A stretch of DNA of 64,000 nt from Phascolomyces articulosus (Eukaryota; Mucoromycota; Mucoromycetes; Mucorales; Lichtheimiaceae): contig JAIXMP010000019.1 in NCBI GenBank assembly GCA_025677815.1, positions 62,001 through 126,000 on the forward strand. Reading direction: 5' to 3'. Below the pieces are notes generated by a model. It saw only the letters and a list, made by a program, of their open reading frames with translations, ran no database searches and was not told where the DNA came from. Below are positions 1 to 11,045 of the stretch, in pieces. Position numbers and translations under genes: made by a program. Every line of letters begins with the position of its first letter. The first letter of the stretch is position 1.

Positions 1-976
1 TCTTGACTAGACATTTGGTTTTATATAAAATATTTTATAAATTAGTTTTAAATGTAAAAAAATAGAAAAAAGGAGAGGAGAAAAAAAAAAAAAAGAAAAA
101 GAATGAAGTATTGAAAGAAGAAGTAAAAAAGAAGGAATAAAAAAAAACTAACTGTTTTAAAGTTTTCCCACCAACATTTCATTCCCTTGAACTTTACAAT
201 CCCCACTTTTTTTTTAATCTTTACAATTGAACTAATCTTTTCCCTCTCCTCCCCCCCATTAAAAGTAGAATTAGATTCTTTCTCACTCTCTTGAATGGCT
301 CCATTCACTTTCTAAAACCCCTCTTTTTTTTTGTTTGGTTTGGTTTAGTTTTCTTCTTCTTCCTTCTCACTGGTCACATACACTTTTTAGGCGCGTGTAA
401 ACAGCTGTATAAAAATGGTGGGGGGAGGAGAGAAAGAGAGAGATTTTGTTTAAAGTCGGTGGTTGGGGGAGGAAGGAGAAAGAAAGGGGGAATAAGGGAG
501 AATATTTGAGGGAGAGAGATAATACAGATTTATTGTACTACTACTGGTACTATAGTAAAATATAATATCTTATAATATATTATTATACATACTCCATTAA
601 AGTTACATTAGATGACGTTGAAAGTGACTGGACGTCATCAGATGATGACCGACACAACATTGAGACGTCCATTAACTCTTGTTTCAAAATGTCAAAATAT
701 TATGATTAATAAAAAAAGAAAGAGAGAGAGAGAAATAGAAAAAGAAAAAGAAAAGAGTAAAAAAGAAAGCTGTTTTGAAAATGTCGTGACTCTTTTAATA
801 AAGAAAACACAGATTTATATTTGTTTAAAGTCGATCTTTTCTTTTTTTTTACATAATAAAAATTGAATAAATAAAAGTAGGAAGAAGAAGTATATAGTAT
901 AACGAAACAAAGGATGAAATGTATATAATTATGATCGATTATAATAATAATAAAAATATAATATAATTAACATCTA
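1..976. other. AT-rich intergenic edge, no gene seen
   Basis: Homopolymer A and T runs, GA-rich stretches (about 420-520 and 716-770) and TA-rich sequence. The open frames here are low-complexity and lack recognisable protein features. It lies 3' of the YME1-like gene. The only notable motif is the inverted TGACGT pair at 611-639, listed separately. Confidence 0.6.
611..639. promoter_or_regulatory. Inverted pair of TGACGT (CRE/ATF-like) sites
   Basis: GATGACGT at 611-618 and its exact reverse complement ACGTCATC at 632-639 are separated by 13 bases. TGACGT is the half-site bound by ATF/CREB bZIP factors in fungi and animals. The pair could be two half-sites or the arms of a small hairpin. 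No gene start is seen nearby inside the window, so a target gene is unknown. Confidence 0.3.
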
Positions 977-3900
977 TTATCGTGACACTGGTTTTCCTGA
1001 TAATACATCCACAATTTCTTGGTAAGTCAGTGTCTCATATTCTATCAATGCTTTGGCTAAAAGATCCAATTCTTCTCGATGGGTTGTTAAGATTTCCTTG
1101 GCTCTTGCTTCAGAAGTTTCAACCAAATGTTTAATTTCCCCTTCAATGGCTTGTTTGGTAGGTGCACTTAATAATTGCATATCTTCATCATCATGGCTAA
1201 TGGGTCCAACCTTGTCACTCATACCATAATTTCGTACCATACGTTTTGCTACATCTGTTGCCTTGACAATATCACTATGGGCTCCACTTGTCACATTATC
1301 GGCTCCGAATATCATTTCTTCCGCCACTCTTCCTCCCATACAAACATCTATTTGTGCAATATATTCACGTTTTGTAAATGAATCCTAAAATATTATTATA
1401 TAATATAAATCCAAGTAAGTATTATGTTATTAAGTAATGTCCATCCAGGTCTGAATTTCTATTTTCAAACAATTTACCTTATCCATTTCAGGTAATTGAA
1501 TGGTGACACCGAGTGCCGATCCTCGAGGCATGATAGTTGCCTTGTGTAATGGCATGGCGCCTGGGGTATAATAAGCAACCAAGGCATGTCCTCCTTCATG
1601 GTAAGCAGTCACCTTTTTACTTTCATCTGTAATTACAGCAGAGCGTCGTTCAGCACCCATCAGAATTTTATCTTTGGCAAATTCTAAATGATGCAAATTC
1701 ACTTCTCGACATCCTTCTCGGGTCGCCTTAATCGCCGCTTGGTTGACTAAATTGGCCAAATCAGCTCCGCTAAAGCCAGGCGTGCCACGCGCAATGACAC
1801 TGACATCCACCGCACTGTCCACTTGAACACTCTTCATGTGATGCTTTAATATCTCGATACGTCCTCGGACATCAGGTAAAGGTACATTCACATGACGATC
1901 AAATCGTCCAGGACGTACTAATGCCTTATCTAAAAGTTCTGGGAAATTCGTTGCAGCAATGAAAATAACACCTTCTGTTTGTGAAAATCCGTCCAGATCC
2001 ACCAAAAGTTGATTCAAGGTTTGTTTCATGTACGACTGATCTTTCGGATTCCGCTTCGACCCAATAGCATCGATTTCATCAATGAACACAATACTGGGTG
2101 CTTTGGATCGTGCCGCAGCTATTTTTATATATATTTATATAATAACGCAAGGTTAAATTAATTTAATAAATTTATACATTTTCTCTTGGCTTTTTTTTTT
2201 TTTAAAAAAAAACTTTTTCCCATTTTTTTTGTTATCATTATTCCATCTTCATGGTAATTAACTTAAACGAGACAATAACCCATGACAAACATATCCATAC
2301 ATCACCCTCCCCCCTTATTTACCCCAATGTTGTTAACCAAAAAAAGTAATTCTTACCAAATAATTCTCGAACACGTCGAGCACCGACACCCACATACATT
2401 TCATCAAATTCACTACCACTCATGAAAAAGAAAGGTACACCGGCTTCACCTGCAACAGCTTTGGCAAGCATAGTTTTACCCGTACCAGGAGGTCCTGTTA
2501 ATAAAACACCTTTCGGTAATTTACCTCCCAATTCAGTGAACTTTTGTGGATTTCGTAAAAATTGAACCAATTCTTCTAATTCTTGTTTGGCTTCATCTAC
2601 ACCTTGGACATCTTCAAATCGTACCACTTGTTGATTACTTGGTTCATATTCAATTTGTGATGATCCCGTTTTTAATAATCCAGAATTTTCCAATGCCAAT
2701 GAAAGTAACGTGAGTATACATAAGGCATATGTTAATGTGATACCAACCCATCGTAATGCACGCCAAAACATATATTTTCGGGCTATAATATCAAATGAAA
2801 AAAAAATGTTGTCAATTTTTGCTTCTAATCTCACAAAATATCTTTACATATCTTCCTTCTCTCTCTCTTTCTCCCCTTATATAGATATTATATTTTACCT
2901 TCTTCAACAATCACATAAATAGGGCTGCCTTTATTACCAGCACCAGGTGGCAATTGAACTCCTCCTTCAACAGATAATGTCTTTCCAGCATATCCACGCG
3001 ATGTGGCCAATTGTTGTAATACTTGTTTTGGTAATACTATAATACATTATAAATATTCCGTAATCAATAAAAAAAAGATCCCACTGGTATATATTCTCTC
3101 CTAATGAAAAAGTATAAAAAAAACCCATCCCTCATAATATATACATACTCTCTCTACTTTGTTGTCCTGATCCTTTTACTGCATTAGCAGTCGATTCCAT
3201 AGTAGCTTCTAATTTTTGCATGATTCTTGGTAAAATCGCTTCCGTGTGACCCAACTGTGCCAATGCTGCAATATAATATTGCCAACATTCTTCATCATGT
3301 ACAAAGTTCCCTCGTTCAAATCGAGTGACTAATGCCTGTGGATTCTTTGACCTTAACCATTCCTAGAGAGAGAAACCCCCACGTTTCCAACGTATTAACG
3401 ATCTATTTGCCTCCCCCAAAATACAAAATTGTCATATCAGCAATTCAAAAGATTTATCAAACGTACTTTATACAAGACGGCCTGCCGCCTTGGATCTTCA
3501 GGAAACATATTGGCATCTTGTTCAAGTTTAGTTAATCGACGATGATTAACAAAACGAAAAGATCGTGTCCAAGAAGAAGGTGACGAAGAAGAAAATAAGG
3601 TACGTCGTTGTTGAATAAATGAACTTGAATGTTGTTGTAATTGTTGCTGCCGTCGTTGTCTTAAAACATGAGGTGAAAGATTAGTAGTATCATTGGCTTT
3701 TAATATCCTTGATAATGAACGAGAAGCATCCGTAACATAGGGTCGATTAAACGATTTTCGGGATTCCGGAATAACCTTAAACTAACGAGTTAGTACCACT
3801 ACCCTTAGTATTTCTTGTTGTCAATAAAAGAAAGATATTTTATTTATTTACTTGAATGGATCCATGTGAAAAGAAGTGGGGTCGGTATCGTTCGTTTCGA

Positions 3901-4107
3901 TGGAAATTTTGTCGTAATGTGTTATTGGATCGAATATGTTGTAAAATGCTGGATGTTTCGGCTGTTACAATGGCAAGCTATATGAAGAACAAGAAGAACA
4001 ATAAATAAATAAAAAAAAGCATAGTGTTTTTTTTAAATTGTAGTTTTATCTATTCGGAAATATGAAGTGTATACCTGTTTAGAGAAAACAGCAGAACCCG
4101 TCGTCAT
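977..4107 (-). CDS. YME1: Mitochondrial i-AAA protease, YME1/FtsH family
   Basis: ATP-dependent metalloprotease of the inner mitochondrial membrane that degrades misfolded or surplus proteins facing the intermembrane space. Eight exons (minus strand): 4075-4107, 3852-3977, 3467-3775, 3149-3362, 2899-3036, 2357-2782, 1478-2118, 977-1384, giving about 764 residues. The N-terminal part is basic and Ser/Gln-rich, as expected for a mitochondrial presequence. One hydrophobic segment (coded near 2700-2760) precedes the AAA domain, fitting the single-pass i-AAA type rather than the two-pass m-AAA type. Walker A is GPPGTGKT, Walker B is VFIDEIDA, the arginine-finger region is RPGRFDRH, and the zinc protease motif is HEGGH. 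Intron phases join cleanly across the Walker B region (LFG|..|AAARSK). The short first exon was chosen because it supplies the only in-phase ATG. It is divergent from the gene at 4652. Confidence 0.95.
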
Positions 4108-4651
4108 TTACGTTTATGTGTTTTGTAAAGAAAATAAAAAAAAAAGTGGTGTGAGTGTTTTTTCGCTTTACTGTACGTCTTGGTTCAACAAACAAGGTCA
4201 TTTTGCCAGGTTGGGCTTGAAGCTACGAGAGTTTCGGGGTTCGTTTAGAACCAATGGGAGTGAGTTTTATCTTACTCTCCTTAATCTTTTTTACCTTATA
4301 ACCAATGAAACATTACAAGCAAGTGTTTTGTTGGCAAGTAACTACAGTTTTGTATCATGGAATATAGTTGTATAGAATGTTGGTATTATTAATTCTTACA
4401 AATCGATAGGAACTAAATATCACCTAGTAATAGTAAATGGATCAAACCGTCGGAAGTTGCCATAATCTGAATTATTTTTTATTACAAGGGATGGTGTTGG
4501 GGGATTTATTTTGTGTGGCAAGAAATATGTATGATAAATTAATGCGTCATAAAAATGTACATCAAACCTTGAACAAAAGAAATAAGACACCCCATTTCTG
4601 TGCATTGGATTTTTTTTTCTTTTTTCTTCATGTTTTATATATAATAATAAT
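4108..4651. promoter_or_regulatory. Divergent promoter with two CCAAT boxes
   Basis: About 540 bp separate the start codons of the YME1-like gene (minus) and the LEA-like gene (plus). CCAAT occurs at about 4252-4256 and 4302-4306. In fungi CCAAT is the binding site of the Hap2/3/5 complex, which often controls mitochondrial genes. Joint control of these two genes is an inference. Confidence 0.35.
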
Positions 4652-5319
4652 ATGATTCCTCGATCCATTTTAAAACGTAACCTTCTCCCAAAAAAACAAT
4701 ATCCCCATTATCAACATCGTTCTTATGGGAGCGCAGGTAGCAGGGTTGCTACGGGTCCAAACGGTGGTGGTAGTAGTAGTGGCGGAGGAGGGCCTTCGAG
4801 TCCCAACAACAATAATGGTAAAAATAACTATGGAGGACTTTTACTTGGTATTGCTCTTGCTGGAGTCACAATTGCTTATATATCAAAAGAAAAAAAATTT
4901 GGAGGGGAAGGTAATATAATATAACATTCAAAGAAGATAGTTCCACCTCTCCATTTTTGCTTTTACGTAAAAAGCATTATTAATAATATATATGTATTCA
5001 TCTTTTTATTATTATTTCAGATAAAGTGCAACAAAACTCTGAAGAACTTAAAGAAAAAGTTGGTGATAAAGTGAACGAAACCCAACATGATATTTATTCA
5101 ACAGCAAATAATATGGAAGAAACTATTGGAAACAAAGCTGCTGAAACTCAAGGTTATGTGGAATCTGCAAAGTTAAAATTGAGTGATACTGTTGAAAATG
5201 TCAAAGAAGCAGTAGATGACACGGTCACAGAGGCACGAGGATATGTTGATGCAGCGAAAACTAAAGTTAATGATCAAGTGGAAGCAACAAAGGATTATGT
5301 GGAAAGAAAAAACAAATAG
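4652..5319 (+). CDS. Small membrane-anchored LEA-like repeat protein
   Basis: Two exons, 4652-4910 and 5021-5319, joined in phase (GGEG|D), give 185 residues. The first about 25 residues are basic and lack acidic residues, like a mitochondrial targeting sequence. A Gly/Ser/Asn-rich linker follows, then a hydrophobic segment (about residues 61-78, LLLGIALAGVTIAYIS). The rest is a highly charged amphipathic helix with a roughly 30-residue repeat (QGYVESAKLKLSD.. and RGYVDAAKTKVND..). This layout resembles late embryogenesis abundant (LEA group 3) or apolipoprotein-like stress proteins that protect membranes. I do not recognise a named orthologue. The likely place is a mitochondrial membrane with the helical tail on one face. 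It shares a divergent promoter with the YME1-like gene. Confidence 0.8.
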
Positions 5320-6084
5320 TAGTGGGAGTAGTGCTCTAAAAATGTATATATATTAGACAAGCAAGAAGGAATATAGCAAGCAACGCTTAGCATGAATAAT
5401 AATCAATATATAAATAAATAGCGAAACACATATATATATACATATTACCAACATGTGATTAATTGAAAATTGAAACAGTGCTATTACTTTTACTTGCTTT
5501 TAGTGAAAAACATATGGTTTTTTTAATCACTCGATTTCAAATAGATATGTTTATATCAAATGTGATTTAGTAATAATGTATATGCTACTGCATTAAAATC
5601 TTCATCTTGCCGTGTATTGTAAATATACTCTCCTAAGATTACAATTATACATGTTCAAAAACAGATGAGAAAAAAACCCAAATGTCACAAGTAAAGCGAT
5701 ACGTAGACAATATCTCATCTTTTTTATTGAAAATGTAGGCTGCTCAATCTAGTAAGGTAATGTAATATAATATTTCTATCGATTTCTTTATACTGGATTT
5801 TTAGACTTTCGGATTATGGTTGGTTTTTTTTGCGTAATTTGATTAATTTTTTTGTCGCATTTTAGCTCATAGATTTTACGTACTCGGATTTTTTTTTTGT
5901 GTACATAAAATCATTTCGAAAGTGGATAACGTTCTTAAATATACTTGACAACCGTATTGAAGATTAAGTTTATTCAGAAATAACTATGTATAACAATGTA
6001 TTTTCTAAAGCATTGACCAGATATCAGCTAATTAAATATAATCTTAATTTTGATAAAACAAAGCAAAAAAGGTATGCTGTTTAA
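5320..6084. other. AT-rich intergenic, nothing seen
   Basis: 3' flank of the LEA-like gene followed by AT-rich DNA with short T and A runs. No open frame with protein-like composition and no RNA gene was found. Confidence 0.5.
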
Positions 6085-6333
6085 TTATAAATTGGCTTCA
6101 CCAGCTTTGATTCTGTCAAAAAACTGAATAGTATGGCGTATCCACCCTTGACAGTGTTCAGGAGTGACAGTTAAGCTTGATTCTGTTATTCTACTGCTTA
6201 AATTGTCATCTTTAGTCAAACCGTCGCGCCTAACACTACCCTTAGCTTTAGACCGAAATCCTTCAATATGGTTAAGGAAGGGTGGTGTGTATGATGAAAG
6301 ATAAACACATTTATACTCACGATCCTCAATCAT
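6085..6333 (-). mobile_element. Tc1/mariner-type transposase C-terminal fragment (degraded)
   Basis: An 82-residue open frame matches the C-terminal end of Tc1/mariner (DDE superfamily) transposases. YLSSYTPPFLNHIEGFRSKAK lines up with the family pattern YLPPYSPxLNPIExFWSxxK, which contains the region of the third catalytic acid, and is followed by the typical SVRR..L..DD..L..RI stretch and a CQGWIRHTIQFF end. The conserved PPYSP, NPIE and FW positions are altered, and the upstream catalytic part (VxDNAxxH) is missing. It is therefore a truncated, inactive remnant. Terminal repeats were not identified. Confidence 0.75.
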
Positions 6334-6825
6334 GATTTTTACGTAACAAAAAAAAAACGGATTGGGTTTCTTTATTCATCATTTCAATAGGGTATAACAT
6401 ATCATATAGAACGCCTTTACTTTCAAAATCATGTTGTAACGTCATTTCAGTGGGAAAGGTATTAGAACCATTACTTGTCGCGTTTGCTGAAGAAGAATAA
6501 AAATTTTGTTTATCATGAAGGACTTAATGATTGTTGTTGTAAGTGATAATAATAATAATGAATTGGTGGAGGATTTAAACCATAGTAAAGTTGCATTAAT
6601 TTTGGTAGACGATGTTACTTCTTTTGTTTCTGTTATTGTTGACCTAGGCATACTACTTTTTTCTGTGTTGCAAAGAATATATATCATTTTCAACGGTCTG
6701 TACTGCTTCAGATAATATTGGAATGCATGGCTCAGTGATGTGACTACTGCGAATAAACATTCTCTTTTGGTTTCGAAGGAATTGGAGGCATAAATCGGCA
6801 TCATTGTCCGAAAGCACCCGCTAAA
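6334..6825. other. Coding-like relic sequence, unidentified
   Basis: The minus strand has open stretches in different frames (for example 6442-6804 in one frame and about 6350-6490 in another), which looks like decayed coding sequence. No product is recognised. It sits between the transposase tail and a decayed PD-(D/E)xK-like copy and may belong to either. Confidence 0.3.
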
Positions 6826-7250
6826 TCATTTTATAGATTTTAAATGATTAGCTACGTTATAGAAAGGCACATACACATTACAAAACCATGTCTTGAAGCT
6901 GTGTGGGAGAATACCAAAATCATGGCAATCCCGAGGGATGTAAAAAACCTGCGAAGGTATTAAACAGTAATTTTTTTGGTATTTGAGATTCATGACAAAT
7001 AGCGTGCATCTGAAACCTGTGGCAAGATAGCCTACCTTCAATAAGACCTGAACAGTTATTTCAGGATCATCTATACCGTCATTAATCATTTTGTCAATCG
7101 AATACTTCATTTGTATAGCAAGTTTTATCAAGTCTGGTCTGCTTCCAGTTCGAGCTTGATGGGAGGCTTGAATTTAGCAATCAAGAGACGTTGTACTGGC
7201 ATGGCTCCGCATTCATAGTCTATTAAAAGATCTGGGAGCACATAGCCCTT
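6826..7250 (-). pseudogene. PD-(D/E)xK-like multicopy family, decayed copy A
   Basis: The 102-codon frame at 6826-7131 contains LIKLAIQMKYSIDKMINDG, then DDPEITVQVLLKVGYLATGF. These line up with IIKLGKELEIAVDKLVNEE..DSPEVAGILVEG in copy C (54480-55312) and with a broken copy B near 10900-11030. Upstream, another frame (about 7131-7250) carries protein-like sequence, so a frameshift separates the two parts. Only the C-terminal half of the family is visible and the catalytic PD..ExK part is absent or unrecognisable. I recall this family as common unnamed proteins in Mucorales, but that is memory and not a search. Confidence 0.5.
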
Positions 7251-7476
7251 TTTATAATTACTTTATGTTTCTTTGAGGGAAGCTTTACATCAGTTCTAAA
7301 TATACATAAAGAAGTTAGAAAATGTAATCCTTGAAAAAAAGGATAATCACTATGTCATTATTCATTTTAATATTTTACCCAATTCTCGCCAACAATTGAG
7401 TTTCCCTGAAGAACGGAAGCATCAACGGATATACGCTGGAGATGAAAAAAGTGCTCTCCAATTTATCCGTTTTTTT

Positions 7477-7704
7477 TTATACCGATTCTGGAGAATATGT
7501 CGATATGCTAAAATCAACGAATATGGGTATAAGTACGTATATATACTTCAAGCAGATGGATAAAATTTTATATAACAGCCTTAAATTGCAATAATGGAAA
7601 CGTACATATCGCGCAGCGATTCTCGGATCTATCTTTGGTGTCCAGTTTCTCTGTAATTTTGTCGCATTTTTCAAAGTTTTCAGTGCTAGCCTATTGCCTT
7701 TCAC
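7477..7704 (-). other. Coding-like fragment, unidentified
   Basis: A frame beginning MKGNRLALKTLKNATKLQRN and continuing to an ARY followed by GTACGT, a good donor motif, looks like one exon of a decayed gene. After that point the frame becomes low-complexity. It lies between the Helitron remnant and copy A on the same strand. No family is recognised. Confidence 0.25.
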
Positions 7705-7738
7705 AAGTATTGATAGTTAATAAGCATAGATTGATGGA

Positions 7739-7824
7739 GGTCGCTTCGCTCCTGCCTACAAATGAGCCCCTACGCTTCACTTCGTGTCATTTTCGCCGGG
7801 ACCCCAAACCCCCAGTCCGCTCGC
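7739..7824. repeat. GC-rich island, probable interspersed-repeat end
   Basis: About 85 bp of visibly high GC sits in AT-rich DNA, with short internal mirror motifs (GGTCGCTTCGCTCC, CGCTTCACTTCGTG) and C-runs. It abuts the 3' side of the Helitron remnant, so it may be that element's end or a separate insertion. No coding function is apparent. Confidence 0.35.
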
Positions 7825-7826
7825 AT

Positions 7827-9588
7827 TCAAAGCTTATCTAACCAAAGGGATACCAGTTTTAAGTTGCTAGTAGTAAGGCTGTTTAAGAACTCAGTTGGAT
7901 ATCTTGCGGCTGCATCTTCTGGATCATCATGATCAATGATCATCGGTGGAGGTGTATGTGTGTGGTGTGCCAGGGAAAAGAGAAAATATGGCTTCGTTGA
8001 TAGCATCGACATCAATGTTTTTTGCAGCTAAAATAGCACGATTTCAGAATTCGTGTGGCTGTGGATCAGGATTGCGGATGGTAGGGTATATAGCATCAAT
8101 TAATTGTACTGGATCATTTGAATCAATACGCTATTCTGGAGGTATTTCTACTTTTGAAGTATATGGTGCACCACCATCACCAATTGCGAGAAGAGTTTCA
8201 GCAAAGCTATAGTGGCAGGGTCGGAATCTCGTAGCCGCATGTTTTCAGTTAAATGCAATACTTCAACAGCATACCAAAATGAAGAAGCACAGCGACAATT
8301 TCGGGCTATTTTGGATTACAGGTAAAAATGTTGAAAAGGGTTGGGTTTCCTCTTTGACGAATAATAGCAAGACCGCCTTGAAGCATTTGTTTCATGTAGC
8401 ATGGACCACCTGTAAAAGAGGAAGGTAAAATAATGGATCGACCAACTTGTCGAGGATCTACAGCATCACCAACACCACTATACAATTCTGAACGGAGCTC
8501 CTGTTGGTGTGTTGTAACGTAGCGCAAACGTGAACTTCAATACGTGCATAATTATCGACAACCAACTGTTGGAATAAACGACCAAAATGATGATGGAAGA
8601 TATTATCATCACCACGAATCATCAGCATATAAGCACAGAAATCGAGCAAGATGACATTGGATGACTGGTTATCTGTTGATACACATCTCATTCCATTAAA
8701 CCATCCATTTTCACCAAAAGGAAACATAAGAACATAATGGAGTAGCATGTAGGAAGGGCGAAGAGAGCTAATTTCACGGATTCCTGAGGTACGGCCATTA
8801 ATTACAATGTCATGTGGTGTCGTAGACCCATCAATCATGCTTTCGACCACCATTGCTGCTACTTCAGGATATGATTGTTGATCATAACGACGTCTCATTT
8901 CCCTTGCTGCACGAATAACAACATTGACAGATCCAAAAGGACGGTCACCATATGTTTCGGAAATATGCCCAGGAACAAAAGAAACAGTACAGGCAATTTT
9001 AAATTGAGGACCATATTCTGATTCATTGTTTCGATTGAAAGGGCAGGCACGATTATTAGAATGAAAATGTTCAGGTGATCCACATCTAGGACATACTCGT
9101 GTTCGAACAGTCGTATCATTATTGGTGTTGGTGTTGGTAGGAACACCATCCTTAATTGCAACAGTATCCTCGTCAGAAACTACATCAATGACTAACCTCA
9201 TATCTCAGTATCCAAATCCAACCATATAATCCCTTAGACACTTTTATCATATCCAAACATTATATATTTAACTATAAGAAATTACAATACCTTCAGTAGG
9301 AATAAGTTGTTGAGGAGCAGGATTCTCAATAATAATATTCACGTTATCTCCACCCAAGGAAGGCTAAGTTTAAAGTGAATAATAATAGTCGTGAATATGA
9401 GAAATAACAAAAAAAAAAGTATATTTTAGTTCAATTGATCGGCGTACATTTTCAGGTTCAATTCTACGACGAACATTTCGCTCATTCAAGGGACAACCAC
9501 GGAAAGTAACGCGTCGATGAGTAGTTGAACCACATCGGCATGAGGGAACTTGTAACTGCCTAATTGATTCACACAACATTAATAACAT
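7827..9588 (-). mobile_element. Helitron remnant, internally deleted Rep/helicase ORF
   Basis: On the minus strand the pieces run in order. First come two Cys/His knuckles, CRCGSTTHRRVTFRGCPLN (frame 9370-9588) and CPRCGSPEHFHSNNRACPFN (near 9040-9095). Next is a Helitron_like_N region: REISSLRPSYMLLHYVLMFP, FGENGW, GRLFQQLVVDNYARIE. Then, after a frameshift near 8510, come RSIILPSSFTGGPCYM and FNIFTCNPK. TAG replaces the expected Trp at 8306, and the reading then jumps to the C-terminal helicase: VLHLTENMRLRDSD, FAETLLAIGDGG, DPVQLIDAIYP and finally AARYPTEFLNSLT ending at 7827. The HUH motif, catalytic tyrosines and Walker A/B are missing. At least two further in-frame stops occur at about 8050-8150. 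The element is non-autonomous and inactive. Confidence 0.85.
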
Positions 9589-9879
9589 AACTCAATTCAT
9601 AAGTTCCTTTCCGGGAAATATTCTTTTTGATAACTCATTATCAATTTGATCGAACGGCAATCGATTAGAAGTACCTCTTGAGAACTCATCAGAAAAAAAA
9701 ATACTGGCTATATAGTTTGGACCGAATAAAAACAGAAACCAAATATAAGCAATTAAGCAATAATAATCGAAAGGGGTAAAAAAAAGTATAATAGAATTGA
9801 GATGGAAAAAGAATAGGCGTTATCATTCACTAAATCTAATTCATTTATAACAGTTGAACAGTTCGAGGTCCCGTGAATA

Positions 9880-11045
9880 ATGCAATTGGAGTACTCCCTA
9901 AAAAAATCTAAATTTACTAGTAAACCAGAAACACTTCAGCACCAAGTATCTCTGTCATTTACCGATATGATTAACAACAGTAGAGGATCATGGTTCATTG
10001 GCAACAATTCAGGATATTCAAAGCGCGTCTCAAAAAAAAACAATTACCAAATTGCTGAACCATATCCATCAAAAAAGCAACCAAAAGAAGTGTATTACCA
10101 AAGATTAGAATGCTGTAAGTAATCTTTGATTCTGATGGGAAGCAATATAAACAGTGTATAAAGGTATTTAATTTATTAATAATCATTAGATTATAGAATC
10201 TTACCTTTTTACAATACACATACACCCGCAACTAAAAAAACAACAGATCCGGATGTTCGTATTTATCAATATATCGCTAAAAACAATACGAACAATGCTC
10301 TTTCAAAAAAAACTGAGGGGAAATTCCCATATATGGTAAGCAGTACAACGAAAGTTTGAGAAGAGTGTAAGGTGTAACCCCTTAATATTAGAATCATATA
10401 CTCTCGGACTAATTAGAAAGAACATTGATACATTACAAAGAGAACGTGACTATTGTGGTCAATCAGCTGCATCGAAGGTACGTAAGCTTTTAATTTGTAT
10501 AATATATAGTAAAAGTAGATAGTATTATAATCATTTATTTCGCATATAGTTGCATGAAAACGTACAAAAGTAGCGACGAAAATGATATCGAGAATACGTT
10601 TATTCATTGCTATTTGGTCGATCTTTTAAATATCGTTTTCGATATGAGTGATGTATTTCAAATGATCGGTAAGGAATATTTATTCAGTTTTTTTTTTTTT
10701 TATTCAAATGACTTTCGACTCGGTATATTTATATGTCATATCTATATGTATATATACAGGGCTAATAAAGAGATGATAAACATCAAAGATCATTTGAACA
10801 AAGTGATGTGGAAGCCAGATTTCATAATCTATTTTTCATGCAAAAAGGGATAACAAGAACATCTTCACCGTCTAGGTGAAGCCTTTGGGTACAGATGCTG
10901 GCAATATAATTAAATGATACCATAAAACTTGGATATGAAATGAAGTTAGAGGTCGATATCTCCATGTTGATCATGGTATAATTGATCCTATTGTGTGTGA
11001 TATTGTTGTAAAGGTAGTTACTACTGATTCTTAGTAAAACTGGAT
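9880..11045 (+). pseudogene. PD-(D/E)xK-like multicopy family, decayed copy B
   Basis: Exon-like blocks lie in order: 9880-10116 (MQLEYSLKKS..), 10190-10338, 10401-10477 (LGLIRKNIDTLQRERDYCGQ), 10554-10675 (DENDIENTFIHCYLVDLLNI) and about 10760-10850 (WKPDFIIYFSCKK). Then come IFTV-stop-VKP at about 10860-10885, IKLGYEMKLEVD near 10920-10955 and IDPIVCDIVV near 10980-11010. Introns with GTAAGT or GTACGT donors are visible, but phases fail at several joins and stops interrupt the last third. PD followed by (E)xVK-type spacing suggests a PD-(D/E)xK nuclease-like core, with the Glu codon position now TAG. It is the fullest of three copies but clearly dead. Confidence 0.5.

Noticed and set aside
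48..308. Open frame of 86 codons on minus at the left edge
   Set aside because: Composed of A/T homopolymer translation (Phe and Leu runs); no protein-like features.
1175..1381. Plus-strand frame inside the YME1-like gene
   Set aside because: Antisense shadow of the conserved FtsH C-terminal exon.
3332..3535. Plus-strand frame beginning [18 protein letters not shown]
   Set aside because: Spans an exon-intron-exon stretch of the YME1-like gene on the other strand.
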